Source: Coniochaeta sp. PMI_546 (lineage: Eukaryota; Ascomycota; Sordariomycetes; Coniochaetales; Coniochaetaceae). From it: DNA of 64,000 bases. The DNA lies in NCBI GenBank assembly GCA_021432605.1, contig MU271156.1, positions 124,001-188,000 on the forward strand, read 5' to 3'. The notes under the pieces are model-generated. The model saw nothing but the letters and a program-made list of their open reading frames with translations, was not told where the DNA came from and did not search any database. The stretch's first letter is position 1, and each line of letters begins with the position of its first letter. The position numbers were made by a program, and so were the translations under genes. This document shows positions 1-11,368 of the stretch, piece after piece.

Positions 1-53
1 CCCTTCCAACCCCTCCTGTCATTCTTTTTCTCGTAACCAAGGAGAGCAAGGTG

Positions 54-1066
54 CTAATCCATAATCTGCGCCAAAACCCTGATACTGAGAATCATCACCA
101 GCAGCCCAATCGTAACGATGATCAGCAGCGTGAAGCTGAACCAGCCCATCACCATGGCGCTGGTGCCCACGCCGGACAGGACGCTCCCGTTCCCGAAGTC
201 CTGGGCGATGATGCTCGCGGCCACGGAGGCGGTGTGCTGCCACAGGACGGAGACCAGGATGAAGATGCTGGCGATGAAGATGATGGCTAGCGCTATCTGC
301 GACACGGGCCTGGAGGGGAAGGGCTTGACCTCGCGCTCCGAGCCCTCCGAGTCTTCCTCCTCGTGCCAACCGGGGAAGGTGGCCAGGAGGAGGAGGCAGA
401 TGAAGGCGAAGATTATTGCTATGATTCTGTGGGAATTTGTCAGTATGAGTGAAGGATAAGAGAAAGATGAAAGAATAGCTAGAAGGTAGGGGGAATAGGC
501 ATACATCAGGTATGGAAACACAATCATATCCTTAAACTGGCTCGCCAGCCATATCAGGTTGAGCGGGTCCTGGTCGACAGACACCTCGTTGGCCAGGGCC
601 GTGGCATTGTTGCTGCACAGCCACGACCCTCCGTCCGGGTTGACGCAAATGCCAAAGTAGCCGACGCGCGCCTGGAGGTGGGCGCCGCCGACGATGTTGC
701 TGATGGCCGTGTTGACGTTGTAGTCGACCTGTGCGGTGTCGGGCACAGCCGTGTAGTGTTCGTAGTAGATGGAGAGGAGGAAGATGTCGGGCATTAGCGG
801 GGAGGAGGAGGAGCAGCCTGCTAGGAGTAGGGCTGAGACATCTTGTTAGTGAAGGGCTGGAGGAATGGGCGATGGTGGACAGTGTGGTAGAGGTCGCCTC
901 ACATAGTAATATTATAGCCACTGCTATGAGGATCATCAACACGTGGTGATAGCCTAGGAAGGGTACCCATCCTGCAGAAGATGCGTTAGTAGACTGTCCC
1001 ATATGCCATGAACACATTCCTGTCGTGAGGGTGTATGGAATTAACCACATTCCAACTACCGGTCAT
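54..1066 (-). CDS. FIG1: Fig1-family membrane protein (low-affinity Ca2+ uptake / mating fusion regulator)
   Basis: Predicted membrane protein of the Fig1 family, which supports low-affinity calcium influx and membrane fusion in mating and polarised growth. Four exons (1066-1060, 971-903, 832-505, 426-54) join in phase into 258 aa. The first exon is only 7 nt (ATGACCG). Its junction restores M-T-G-W-V-P-F-L, and the acceptor at 972 has a CTAAC branch site just upstream. Intron 833-902 joins two halves of the first membrane helix (IAVAIILL then SLLLAGCSSSS). Seen in the protein: that N-terminal helix, an extracellular domain with ARVGYFGIC followed by GSWLC (the claudin-like G..G.C..C signature of Fig1), then three further hydrophobic helices. 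The 78-nt last intron is in frame, so an unspliced reading would also stay open. The family call is strong; the calcium role comes from family knowledge. Confidence 0.85.
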
Positions 1067-2382
1067 GACAGGCCCATGGCACCAAGATACATCGGAGAAG
1101 GAGCATAATTAACGTACGGTACCACCCTAATTGAAATCTTTCACCGGCCATCTCTGTGTATCTTCTCCCGCTCTTCTTTTTGAACCGTTACTTGACCCCA
1201 GTCCCGTCCTCGGCCCTCGCGCGCCGGAGTTGACGGTCGGGTTGAGAAGGCGCTGGCCCTGCAGCGCTGGAATGTCGGGGTGGGACCTTTCTGGAGACGA
1301 AGATGCGGAGCTGTGGGAGAGGAATGCGGGACGGGTGCTCCCTTGTGAAGCTTGTCTCGTGGGATCTTGTCTCGGTTGTGATCGATCGTGGTGGGTTTCA
1401 GGAACGACGGACGGCTCTAGAAGAGGATGGTTAAGTGATCACCTAACAGCGTCACAAGTTTGATGATGTAGGTAGGTTTAGGGGAGTCACCCGCGTAAGT
1501 AAATCTTGCTAGTGATGCTTGGAGTTGACAGCAGTGAACTGCAAAGATAGCTCGATGTAAGTAATGGCGATGGTGTTGAAGCTAGGAATGCAAGAACGTA
1601 CTCATGGGTTAACCGCTGATGGGTGGTGGATATGGAGTATGTGAGAGAGAAAAGGCTAGAACGGGGAATCTGTATGCAGTACAATTGGACCCGACCTCCT
1701 TTGGTGTGTCTCGAGATGATGCGTGGTGCCAGGCGTGGTCTGGTCACCCAGCCACCGGTATTATTTACTTTGGTGGTGGTTGACCGGGCAGCAAGAGTCG
1801 CTAATTGGCAGCAGGGGTCTCTTAGAGCTGGGCGCTAGAGTTTCAGTGGGCTTGCAAGTTGCGGCCAGAACAATGCCCCGCTATCGAGTCCACTGTCCAG
1901 CTGGTGGGCGCCTGAAAACGAGGCTGGACCCCTGCAACGGGTGACGTACACGTACTGTACCCATTGGACTAGGCACGCCGTTGCAATCCATCGCTTCCCT
2001 CTCGATTGCTGACAAGATCGGGAGTCTTCAATCATGGAATCGTCATCTCATCACGTGCGGCTGACATGAATCACTTCTCAGGGGTAGTTTCAAGCCCTCA
2101 GATATTCATACGCGGTGTATACGCGAAGTCGCATGGAGTCAAGTCGTCTTTCTCGCATGTTCGCTTTCCCGCATGCATTCTCGCTCCCATCGGAATGGAA
2201 GCCCCCAGTTACGTCGGATTTGTCAGCCTGTCTGCCGCTTCTGCGGAGTCCCGTCCGGACCTTCCAGGTCGCTAAAGGACGTATACATATGTAGAACAAT
2301 GAAGCCATCACCATTGCCCAAACTGAATCACCTATTTCCACTCTAACCATTAATCTCAACACACTGTGACTCGTGACCGTCC
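1067..2382. other. Intergenic, no gene seen
   Basis: About 1.3 kb between the divergent Fig1-like gene and the thioredoxin-fold gene. Open frames here are short, unconserved and without plausible splice partners. The stretch presumably holds both promoters. I found no repeat or RNA gene. Confidence 0.6.
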
Positions 2383-3159
2383 ATGAACTTTGCGCGGAAA
2401 GCCAAGATGACCAACTTCAAGATCGATGTCATCTCTGATCCCATCTGCCCCTGGGTGAGTCCCATCACCCATCAATTCCACAGATACCTCTCATATCATG
2501 ACACTAACACAAACAAGTGCTATGTGGGCAAGAACCGCCTCGAAAAGGCAATCTCCATCTACAAAAGAGTCGTCCCCAACGGCGAGCAGGACACCTTCAC
2601 CGTGACCTGGCACCCCTTCTACCTCGACCCCACCCTCCCAAAGAAGGGCACCCCGGCCGAGCTCCACCTGGCCAAGAAGTTCGGCGCCGAGAGGGCCAAG
2701 ATGATGAGCGCCCGCCTCCAGCAGATGGGTGCCGCCGAGGGCCTGCCCTTCAAGGCACGCGGCAACATCGGCCACACCCGCGACGCCCACAGGCTCCTCC
2801 AGCTGGCCAGGCGGAAGGGTCCCGAGATCCAGAACAAGGTTGTCGCACAGCTGTTCCAGGCGCACATGGAAGAGGGTCTGGATATCACATCGCATGAGAT
2901 GCTGGTCGATGCGGCCGCCAAGGCCGGCCTGGACAGGGACGAGGCCAAGAAGTGGCTGGACGAGGGCAAGGGCGGCGAGGAGGTCGACCGCGAGGTGCAG
3001 GAGGCGTACGCCAAGGGCGTCAGCGGGGTGCCCAACTTCACCATCAACGACAAATACGTGCTGGAAGGGGCGCAGGATCCGGAAACGTTCTTGCAGACGT
3101 TTGTTCGTGCTAAGGCTGAGGCACCGGGAGTCAGCGCGAAGTCGGCAGAAGCTTGCTAG
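2383..3159 (+). CDS. FrnE/DsbA-like thioredoxin-fold oxidoreductase
   Basis: DSBA-like thioredoxin-domain protein of the FrnE / 2-hydroxychromene-2-carboxylate isomerase-like group, likely a cytosolic thiol oxidoreductase or isomerase; the substrate cannot be told from sequence. Two exons, 2383-2454 and 2518-3159. The 63-nt intron (GTGAGT..AACAAG) is in frame and splits the active site: splicing joins ICPW to CYVGK and creates the CPWC motif. The C-terminal half has the helical insert, then the cis-Pro loop GVSGVPNF and an FxINDKY..L.GAQ strand typical of FrnE. Two possible starts: Met at 2383 (237 aa) and Met at 2407 (229 aa). The second puts the first beta strand (FKIDVISDPICPW) where family members usually begin and is my preference. 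No signal peptide. Confidence 0.88.
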   Translation: MNFARKAKMTNFKIDVISDPICPWVSPITHQFHRYLSYHDTNTNKCYVGKNRLEKAISIYKRVVPNGEQDTFTVTWHPFYLDPTLPKKGTPAELHLAKKFGAERAKMMSARLQQMGAAEGLPFKARGNIGHTRDAHRLLQLARRKGPEIQNKVVAQLFQAHMEEGLDITSHEMLVDAAAKAGLDRDEAKKWLDEGKGGEEVDREVQEAYAKGVSGVPNFTINDKYVLEGAQDPETFLQTFVRAKAEAPGVSAKSAEAC

Positions 3160-3251
3160 ATAGGTAGCGCTTACCATAGTATATGCTTTTCCATCCGTCG
3201 AATGGGTCTCGAACCAACACCAGCACCACCTGTACAATCACTCTTGACACA

Positions 3252-4060
3252 TTATCTCAACACCCCGGCCAGATCCTTATCCAGATCCTTCAACCTCTCC
3301 TGCAACTCCCTCTTCATCTTGTCCAACTCCCTAACCTCCTCCTCTTCCCGGCGCAACTCCTCATCAGTCCAGACATCGCCGTGGAACCCCGTCGCATCCT
3401 CCTGCTCCTCATCGTCATCATCATCAAACAAGTGATCCTTATTCATCCTCCCCAGCGCCTCACTCTGCTCCTCGACCCGTGCCTCGTAATACGCCAGAGT
3501 GTTGCTCTGATGCGCATACCTCTGGCGCAGCGAGGAGATCCGCTCCTTCGCGCCCGGTAAAGGGTAGACGGTACACAGCTTCTCGGCACCCCTGAGCAGG
3601 ACCTCGACGTCGACGTCGCCCTTGGTGCCGTCCTCGGCCTTCCCTCTCCGCACGATCTGGGCGTGGAGGTCGCCGCCGAGGACGGCCGCTACGGCGGTGT
3701 GCTGGCGCGGTCGGCGCGTCGAGGGCGGGCCGGTGGTCACGGCGCCGTCGGCGACGTTGAAGACTGTCTGCCGGCGTTTGGGGGGTTCGGCCTCTTTCTT
3801 GGGCGCGACTATTGGTGGAGGCGGGGGAGGGACGGAGTAGAGGGCGCGTTCGTGGGCTTCGGTGTCGCGGATGAGGGAGGTTATGTCGTGGTTGGAGAGG
3901 AGGGCGTTGGTGAAGATTTTGGGTGGGGGAAAGCTAACATGTCATATCTTAGTATTGAGGTGTCTTTGAAGACAAATGATTGTCAATTGACGCACGGTAA
4001 GCTGTCAATGCCTTGACAGGAGAAGGATATTTGCTCGAGATGCGCTGAGAGGAGAGACAT
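3252..4060 (-). CDS. SPC34: DASH complex subunit Spc34 (outer kinetochore)
   Basis: Subunit of the DASH/Dam1 complex, the ring-forming microtubule coupler of fungal outer kinetochores. Exon 1 is 4060-3996 and exon 2 is 3933-3252; the 62-nt intron has a GTGCGT donor and a TTAG acceptor. Splicing gives the family N terminus MSLLSAHLEQISFSCQGI, then SLPFPPPKIFTNALL and DITSLIRDTEAHERALYSV, both characteristic of Spc34. The middle is a proline/charged linker. The C terminus carries an acidic run (five Asp) and the conserved coiled coil TDEELRREEEEVRELDKMKR ending in LDKDLAGVL. Total 248 aa, normal for fungal Spc34. Its 3' end faces the 3' end of the thioredoxin-fold gene, with only 92 bp between them. 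Confidence 0.9.
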
Positions 4061-6784
4061 GGCGACTGGCCGTGAGATGCGACACGGGGCTTCAACACGC
4101 GTCTTGTAGCTGTTGCAGGGTTGGACTCGATGTAGACGTTCAAGTGGTGAGTGGTGAGTACAATGTGTGTGTAACTGAATCTTGATGTATTCGATTTTAT
4201 TAGAAACTCCAGCAAGAATGGACTGAGTACGTAAGGTAAGGTAGGGTAGCCTAGCCTAGCAAGATATCGAAGTGGTGCTGGTGGTTTGGATGCTTGACGG
4301 TGAACAAAACAATGAGGGGCAGGCACGCGCCGCTTATCGATAAAGACTTCGGGGAAGCTCCGAAATGGGAGGCGCGCAGCGGTGGGACGGGACGGTGAGT
4401 GCACGACTCTGCTATGTCACCATTGCTAGGTATCTATGCCCGGTGAATCTCGATGCGATTAGGCGATCCAGCAAGGGCGTTTGACGAAGACGATGGAATA
4501 TTTGAGTTTTGCGTCACATGTCATCCTACTGCTACTACGTGCAATGGTATTTCTTCATTTTTCCTCTTTTTGTGACGCCTTGCAAGTGACACGAAATGAA
4601 CCCGAGACCCTTCTACGTACCTATCCCTTCACACTAACCAAGCACCACTCTGTCGTACACCGCTCGGCTGGGGCCAACTAGAAGACGTAGCACATAAACC
4701 ACGTTGTCCACCGCAGACAAGGGTGCTTTCATGTACGACAGATGACAACGCGTCAGAAACCAGCCATGTGCGAAATGGGCTCGCATAGCTGGTCCAGGTG
4801 GATCTATCTAGTTGAGTTTCTTACGCTGTTAGTGTCGTCTTTCGAATTCGACCGACCGGGAGGACTAACTCGTTACAATGCTGCTCGATGTACCATACGC
4901 CGTTGATGAACTACAACCTTACACAGCATGCCGTATTCCATCAACGGTCAAGATCGACATGCTCCTCGAAGCCCGTGGATCGCATTGCGGTCAATCCGCG
5001 GCGGCTCCTAGCGGCGAGGTAAGAGGTGGCTTCAACCAGCAGTCGCACCAAGATCGGCAAACGTCGACCTGCGTCGCTAGTGTATCCCACTGCTTAGCGA
5101 TGCCAGGCAAGGGTTGAGTGGAAGTGTCTCTTGCACGGTACGCCGGCGCTTTCGGCGGCGACTCGAGACAGTCGCGATATTACGACAATTACAGCCGGCT
5201 GTTGACTCAAATGCTGCACGAGGCCGCCGACATAATATGGAAGAGTGCGCGGCAAAGCAACGAGCGAGACATTGCGACGACGATAGCTTACAAGCTCGCC
5301 ATGTCGTGATCTTCCCACAGATGAGTCGGACCTGCGGCGGCAGAGATGCAAGGGAACTGCAAGTGCAGCAGACCTCCAGCCAGTCGGTCCAACAAGCATC
5401 GAAAGGTGATCGTCTTTTCCTCTCCACACCTCCGGCCGCCCTTCCCTTATCCCCTCCAGTGCATCTGCAAGCAAATTTTTGCTTCGCTCATTGGGCACGA
5501 GTCTGATGCTACCTTGCTGCCGGGCGTCCTATTTTTGAACTTTGTTTTCTCAACTGCTCTTCGTGTGGCTCGGAGTCGAGCAGGACAGCCTTATGGCCAT
5601 ACCTCCCTCCGCTGGTGACGGGATCTGACAACGCAGTCCGGGGGAAAAGGTTTCTTCTGCCCTGTCACAGCATGATTCCTTCCAGTCACAGACCATATTT
5701 CTGACCCCCGGCCGATATCAGAGCTTTGTCCGTGGTGCTGCACTTAACTGATGATGACCACCGCTGTCCCGAAACTCCACGAAATTCAAATTGGGGTAGC
5801 CGGGGTTGCCCTTGGAGCGTTGCTGCCCAAGCTGTCGCTACCCACTCCGACATAGGCTGATGAGCGCAAAAAAGCAGTCTCTCTGCTTCTTATCTTGTTA
5901 CCCGAGGAGCCGCCTGTCTTCACTTCTATAGCATAAAGGAACAATAGTACCTTGTTATAAGATGGTTCATCAGCCCGAATCCCGACTCTAACGTTCCGAC
6001 GGTCATTGCATCCGCTCAATCTTCGAGCTCGGACAGCAGGAAAAGATAAAACGGACCAAAAAGACGTGCTTTCGGCCCTCCGCTTGAAACATCATTTTAT
6101 TCTCATCTATTGAAACAGTTCGTTTGATATCGCCCTTTGGTGCAACCGGCTTACACGCGCTTTTGACTCTCCTCTTCTTCTCGTCGTCCTCCTCCTTCCT
6201 GAGGTCGCCGGCTTGGTAGCTCGGCAGATTATCTCATTCAAGTACACACACCCTCGATGGGTCGAGAGACATCGAGGGACTCTTACACAAGACTCACCAA
6301 GCACGCTGCACTCCCAGTGTGTACCATATTCGCCAAGCATCTGTCGGCTACGTCCTCCTCAAAGTGCAATTTTCGGCAAGCATCTCCTTGCTGTGCTTCA
6401 TCCTGCACTACCGCTGCCTACCACGTCTGCAGATCCATCTGCCAGCCAGCTACCTACTGGGCGGTTCCCCCCCTCCCTCCTCGCTGTCATTCCGCCCGCC
6501 ACTCGATCCTGCCCCATTTGCGCATTTGCGCTGCCGACTGCTCCATTGCGTAGAGATTTGCCTCTGCTACACGAGTTCCTGCAATTGCGCCCCTAGACGA
6601 GAACTATCATGACAACCTTTCGAAGCTTATATTCTTCTCCTCGCTGGAGGTTCATTCTCTGGGTGTTGACGCCTTGACTTGCCCCTCTATCAGAACGCTC
6701 TACCCCACATTGGATGGTCTCTATTCAGAAGCACTCTGTTCGTGAGGCATCCGAAAACCCATACATATTGAACTGTCGGCAACT
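4061..6784. other. Long intergenic region with pyrimidine-rich leader
   Basis: About 2.7 kb between the divergent SPC34 and the gene at 6785. No convincing coding sequence. The last 600 bases or so (from about 6120) are C/T-rich and fit a promoter and long 5' leader. They contain upstream ATGs, for example at 6257, which opens a 98-codon frame. Confidence 0.55.
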
Positions 6785-7714
6785 ATGTGGCCTGCGACGC
6801 CGCAGCTGAACATTTCGCATCCCGCGGCACCAAGCTCCCCGCCGGAAACTCCGAGAACCGCGTCACCGGTTTTCAATCGGCAGAACAGCCCCAGGTTCCG
6901 GGGTGTTCCTGCACGGAACCCGTCTGGAACCAAGTCCATGGCCCAACAACCTAACGCTCGGACCGCGGCCGGCGGCCCGGCCTTCAACTTCGGTCGGCAG
7001 ATCCGCGACCACCAGTTATCGCCGGGATCCACCGGCTCGTCGGCTTCATCGTCAGACTCCGACTCGTCCGACAGCGACAGCATCGCTTCTGAGCAGCCAG
7101 AGGCTTCCGCTCCAAGCCCACAGACCATCTCAGTCACCCGCATAACACACAGTGCCACCTTCGTCGTGGAGGAACTGGGCAATTTCGAAGAGGGCGACGA
7201 GGAGCGTCTCGGTGCGCTACGTCCAGATCATTTTGAGTATCCGGAGTCCGATCGAAGTCGCTCTCGGTCCCGAAATCCGCCGGAAATTGACCAGACCGTC
7301 ATGTATAAGTTCCGCAATCTGGACTGCAGCGACGATTCGGACGAGTCGGATCTGGACGACGACGAGGATTATCAGCAATTCCTCATCAGAAGGCGACTGG
7401 AGAAGAGACGGAAACGCATGAGCTCGGGCAGTATCGGCAAGCGCAGCATTACCGAGAGCATCGGCAGCGACACGGATATGGAGGATCTCAAGGTCCAGTA
7501 TCTTGACGCGACCCAGGCCGGGTCCAGCGCGCGGCGACTGAGGCGAAAGCTCGGCAACCGTCAGAGCCTGCAGTTCCAGGACCCTCCGCTGCCGAGGATC
7601 GACCAGGCCGACGAACCCGAGACAAGCGAGGATGAATTCCTTGATGACGACGCGCTGAAGGAACTGCCCTACTATACGTTGGATTACATCACCATGGAGA
7701 TTGATTCTCCGTGA
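6785..7714 (+). CDS. Conserved-looking acidic disordered protein, function unknown
   Basis: Single-exon 309-aa protein that I do not recognise. The N-terminal third is Pro/Ser/Thr-rich and probably disordered. A Ser/Asp run (SDSDSSDSDS) follows at about residues 90-103. The middle has a more structured-looking stretch (VTRITHSATFVVEELGNFEE) and an RS-type patch (SRSRSRN). Then come an acidic segment (SDDSDESDLDDDED) and a strongly basic segment (RRRLEKRRKRM), which could act as a nuclear localisation signal. The C terminus is acidic and ends in YYTLDYITMEID. The mix of acidic, RS-like and basic tracts suggests a nuclear regulatory protein; that is inference only. The strong codon bias and intact frame support a real gene. 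Confidence 0.7.
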   Translation: MWPATPQLNISHPAAPSSPPETPRTASPVFNRQNSPRFRGVPARNPSGTKSMAQQPNARTAAGGPAFNFGRQIRDHQLSPGSTGSSASSSDSDSSDSDSIASEQPEASAPSPQTISVTRITHSATFVVEELGNFEEGDEERLGALRPDHFEYPESDRSRSRSRNPPEIDQTVMYKFRNLDCSDDSDESDLDDDEDYQQFLIRRRLEKRRKRMSSGSIGKRSITESIGSDTDMEDLKVQYLDATQAGSSARRLRRKLGNRQSLQFQDPPLPRIDQADEPETSEDEFLDDDALKELPYYTLDYITMEIDSP

Positions 7715-8939
7715 CGCATTACTGCCATTCACAGTCACTCGAGCACTTCACGGAGCATGGGAGCAATACAGTCCGCAGTCACTGACGATTACGATTACGA
7801 TGATGATTATGATATATCTTATCTAGCGCCGCATTTCTTCTATAGTCTCCACGCTGCTCCGCTTGGTGACATTTCGGATACATTCACAAATACTGTGTTA
7901 TGACCGACCGGGCTTGCATATCTCTGGTGGAACTGCATACCGATTGATAAGAGGGTTTGGACGAACTCAACATCATTCCAGCATTTTTCTTAGCAGGAGC
8001 AGGATGTACTACGGGCACTCAACATCTAGCCTTGGGAAGGGAGGACATTGATAGACACGTACACACGCAAGCACACATGTGCTGCTGGGTTGCGGCAGAA
8101 ACGGGCCTGGATACAGACGACACCCCGGGTTTCACACGCCTAGGATCAGGCGCTGTACCAATTTTCATTATACTTCATAGACTTGGACGCACGGTCTCAT
8201 TGTTTTGGGCACGATATTTTGGGGGAGTTCCGCAGGGAACGGTTTGATCGGCTTTTATATTGAGTTCATAGGTGCATTTCATAGCGAAGAGCGAATAGAC
8301 ACAAGTATCGGTCACCGTCAGTAAGTGAAGGACTGTGATCGACAATGCAGTGCCACTGTATAGGGTACCTCGTGTTCTCAATTGGACCATGTTTGGCATT
8401 GGATTGTCATGAAAATATCTATATCACAGACACTCCATGGGTAAAGGCGTATATACCTTTCACATATGATTCGTAACTCACCTTGGGTGAGGTTGGATCT
8501 GGTGGAGGTGAAAAGCGGTGAACGATGGACGAATCATGATCGGCTGCCAAGCAGGCGAGGCTGGATCCATCACCCCTCGGTTCGTGTACATCGAGAAAGA
8601 TCCCCAAGATCGGCGACAGCCATCACCGTTGTAACTCTTCGCCGACGCAGTCCAGAACCTAAACAGAGAACGAAGCTTCCGGACTATCTCAGCTGTCGTA
8701 ACTCCTCAAGTGATTTTTCCTCCCTATATTGTGACCTGCTCTCACCTCCAACACGCGTGTCATTCCCTTGCGCTGTCACGTCAATCTCCGACTGCCACCG
8801 TCCGCTGTTACTACCGAAACACGCCCTCATATCTCGGAGACACCCCTTGTCCTTGGCCGTGCCGCGCCTTCGCTTCTACCTGTGACGGCGAGTCTGAGAG
8901 TCTCAATCACAGCGACGACACCTGTGGCAGCCACCGACG
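7715..8939. other. Intergenic: 3' UTR and TAF12 promoter/leader
   Basis: About 1.2 kb. No gene is evident. It begins with AT-rich sequence after the upstream stop (GATTACGATTACGATGATGA near 7790) and ends with a C/T-rich segment (8690-8930) typical of a fungal 5' leader. Confidence 0.55.
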
Positions 8940-11368
8940 ATGAATCAAGGCGGCCAAGGCCAGCAGCCGCAAGGCACCCCCCAAGCCCAGGCGGCGCAGC
9001 TGGCCGCTGCCCGCGCAGCCCAACAGATCCCACTGTACAAGCCAGAGCAGATGCGTAGCATTGCTCTCCTGACCGAAGACGAGAAAGTCAAGTACGAGAG
9101 GGGCCTCCATCAACTGTGGTCGCTGCACGACTCAAAGCCAGCAGGCTCACCCGAAAACCTAGACGCCAGGAAGAAACTCATGGATTTCGGGAAGATGCTG
9201 CAGTCTAAAGTCCAGCAGCGTCGCCAGCAACTGGCAAATCAGCAACAGAGAGTCCAGCAACAGCAGGGTCAGCAAGCTCAACAACAGCAGCCTCAGCAAT
9301 CAGGGCAGCAGCAGCCTCAACAAACGCAGCAGAACCCGAACGCTCAACCGCATCCCGGAAATCAGCAGACCCCACAGCAACAGCCGGCGCACCTCGCAGG
9401 ACCTGCTCAAGGCGGCAACATACAGCAGCAGGTTCCCGGCCAGCCGGCACCACCGAATACGAACAACCCCCAAGGCGCCCGACCCGTACTCCAGCAGCCC
9501 AAGATCCCCGATCACATCATGCAACACGTCAACCAGATGAACTTCCAGGCTCCCCCGAACGAACCAGACAAGATGAAATGGTCCAGCGAGATGAAGCTCA
9601 AGTACACCAGGGCTCTGCTCACCATGGAGAGCAGCCGTGCGAATCTGGCCCGGATCGACCACATGATCAAAGAGAGGGCCGACAAGGGCAACCCGCTCAC
9701 ACCTGAGGAACTGGCAAACTTCAACGCTAAGAAAGAGCAGTTACAGAAATCCTATCAGGAGGGCCATAACTTCGTCGAGAGAACTCGCCAACAGCTGGGT
9801 GTCAATAAGGCTGCACAGCAGCAGAATGGAGGCGCCCAGGGGCCGAAGCCAGGTCCGAATCAGCAGCAGCAGCAGCAACCGGCGACGCCTCGGATGCAGG
9901 CTCCTGCCCAACCAGGCGCCGGCCAGGCGGCCGGCGCAGGAGCAAATCCGATGCAGAACTCGGCAGCGACAGTGAATGCGGCGATAGAGGCAGCCAAAAA
10001 CCAGCAGCTGGCCGCAGCGCGAGGATTGGTCGGCCAGCAGGGACAGCAGGGACTACCACAAAGCCAGATTGTTCCGCCTTCCGCGCAAGGTCAGGTCCAG
10101 CAGTCACCAGTCCCTCACCAGGCACCCTCGACTCAAGCCCAAGCTCAACCGCCTCAGCAGCCACAACAAACGCAAAATCAGGCTCAAAATCAACAACCGC
10201 AACAAAACCAACAACAACCACACATAAAACTCGAGCCGGGCACCCATCCCAACCCAAACCTCCCGGCCCCGCTCAACACCGCCCTCGCATCCGCAGCAGC
10301 AGCCAGCGGCCTCCCGTCAGCCGGCACCCCAACCCAGATGAACTCGGCCCGCAGCGCCCTCCAGACTCCGCAAACCGCAACACCGACCACCGGCCAACCC
10401 CGCCCACTATCCCACTCAGCCGCGCTCTCCATGGCCAACCAGCGCACAGGCAGCATCGCCATGCCCGGCCAGCCCCAAGCCGGCGGCACCCCGACGCAAA
10501 CCACACCCGGGACCGGCTCGGGCGTCATCGGCGCAGCCCAGCAGCCCCACCCGGGCCAGATGGGCCAGCAGCATCCCGGTCAGCACGGCGTCCAGCCCAG
10601 CCAGCAGTCGCTGCAGAGCAAGCTGCCCATACCGAAGGTGCTGCCGGAGAAGGCGACGCAGGTGCCCACGCCCGTGCCGACGATGGGCGGGATCGGGAGC
10701 GGCAGGCCCACGTTCAGCGGGGGGAGCGGCATCGGAGGCGGGGTTATGGGGCAGCCGGCGCTGGCCAAGACGCCGGCGTACCAGCTCGAGGGCGAGGGCG
10801 ACCGGGTGCTGAACAAGAAGAAGCTGGACGAGCTTGTCAGGCAGGTCTGCGGGGGTACTGCCGAGGGGGATGAGGGGAGTTTGCTGACGCCTGATGTTGA
10901 GGAGGTATGTTTTTCTTTTCTCTCTTTTCTTTTTCCTCTACCCGCATCTGGTACATGTTTTCATGTTTACGCATGTTGGCTACAATTGGGTCACTGTTTA
11001 CATCTCGGTTGTTGGTTCCTGCCATTTTCAAATCACAAAAAACCTAAGGGATATATCTCTTGCTATATGATCTTTGGAGGAAAAAGGCTAACAGCGCCAC
11101 CCAAAACCAGTCCGTGCTCAATCTGGCCGACAGCTTTGTGGATAATGTGCTGCACAGCGCGTGCCGGAACGCCAAGGAGCGAGGGTCTAAGGTGCTCGAG
11201 ATCCGCGACATCCAGCTCGTGCTGGAGCGCACGTACAACATACGCATCCCGGGGTACTCGAGCGAGGAGCTGCGGACGGTGCGCAAGATCCAGCCCAGCG
11301 CGGCGTGGATCAACAAGATGAGCGCCGTGCAGGCTGCCAAGGTCATGCCGGGGAAGGGAGACCTGTGA
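8940..11368 (+). CDS. TAF12: TFIID subunit TAF12 (histone-fold)
   Basis: TAF12 (yeast Taf12/Taf61) is a histone-fold subunit of TFIID and SAGA that pairs with TAF4 or Ada1. Two exons: 8940-10904 and 11111-11368, total 740 aa. The 206-nt intron (GTATGT donor, GCTAAC branch site, CCAG acceptor) lies inside the histone fold. The first exon gives [19 protein letters not shown], and the second continues [20 protein letters not shown], then [20 protein letters not shown] and [13 protein letters not shown]. Before the fold is a very long Gln/Pro/Ala-rich region (residues about 80-600) with poly-Gln runs, broken by a charged helical segment (about 205-285). An N-terminal helix carries [20 protein letters not shown]. 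The family call is very strong. The extended Q-rich N terminus is usual in filamentous fungi. Confidence 0.93.

Noticed and set aside
2491-3237. 248-codon frame opposite the thioredoxin-fold gene
   Set aside because: Mirror of GC-rich third positions; the plus-strand protein has a clear family match and splice junction.
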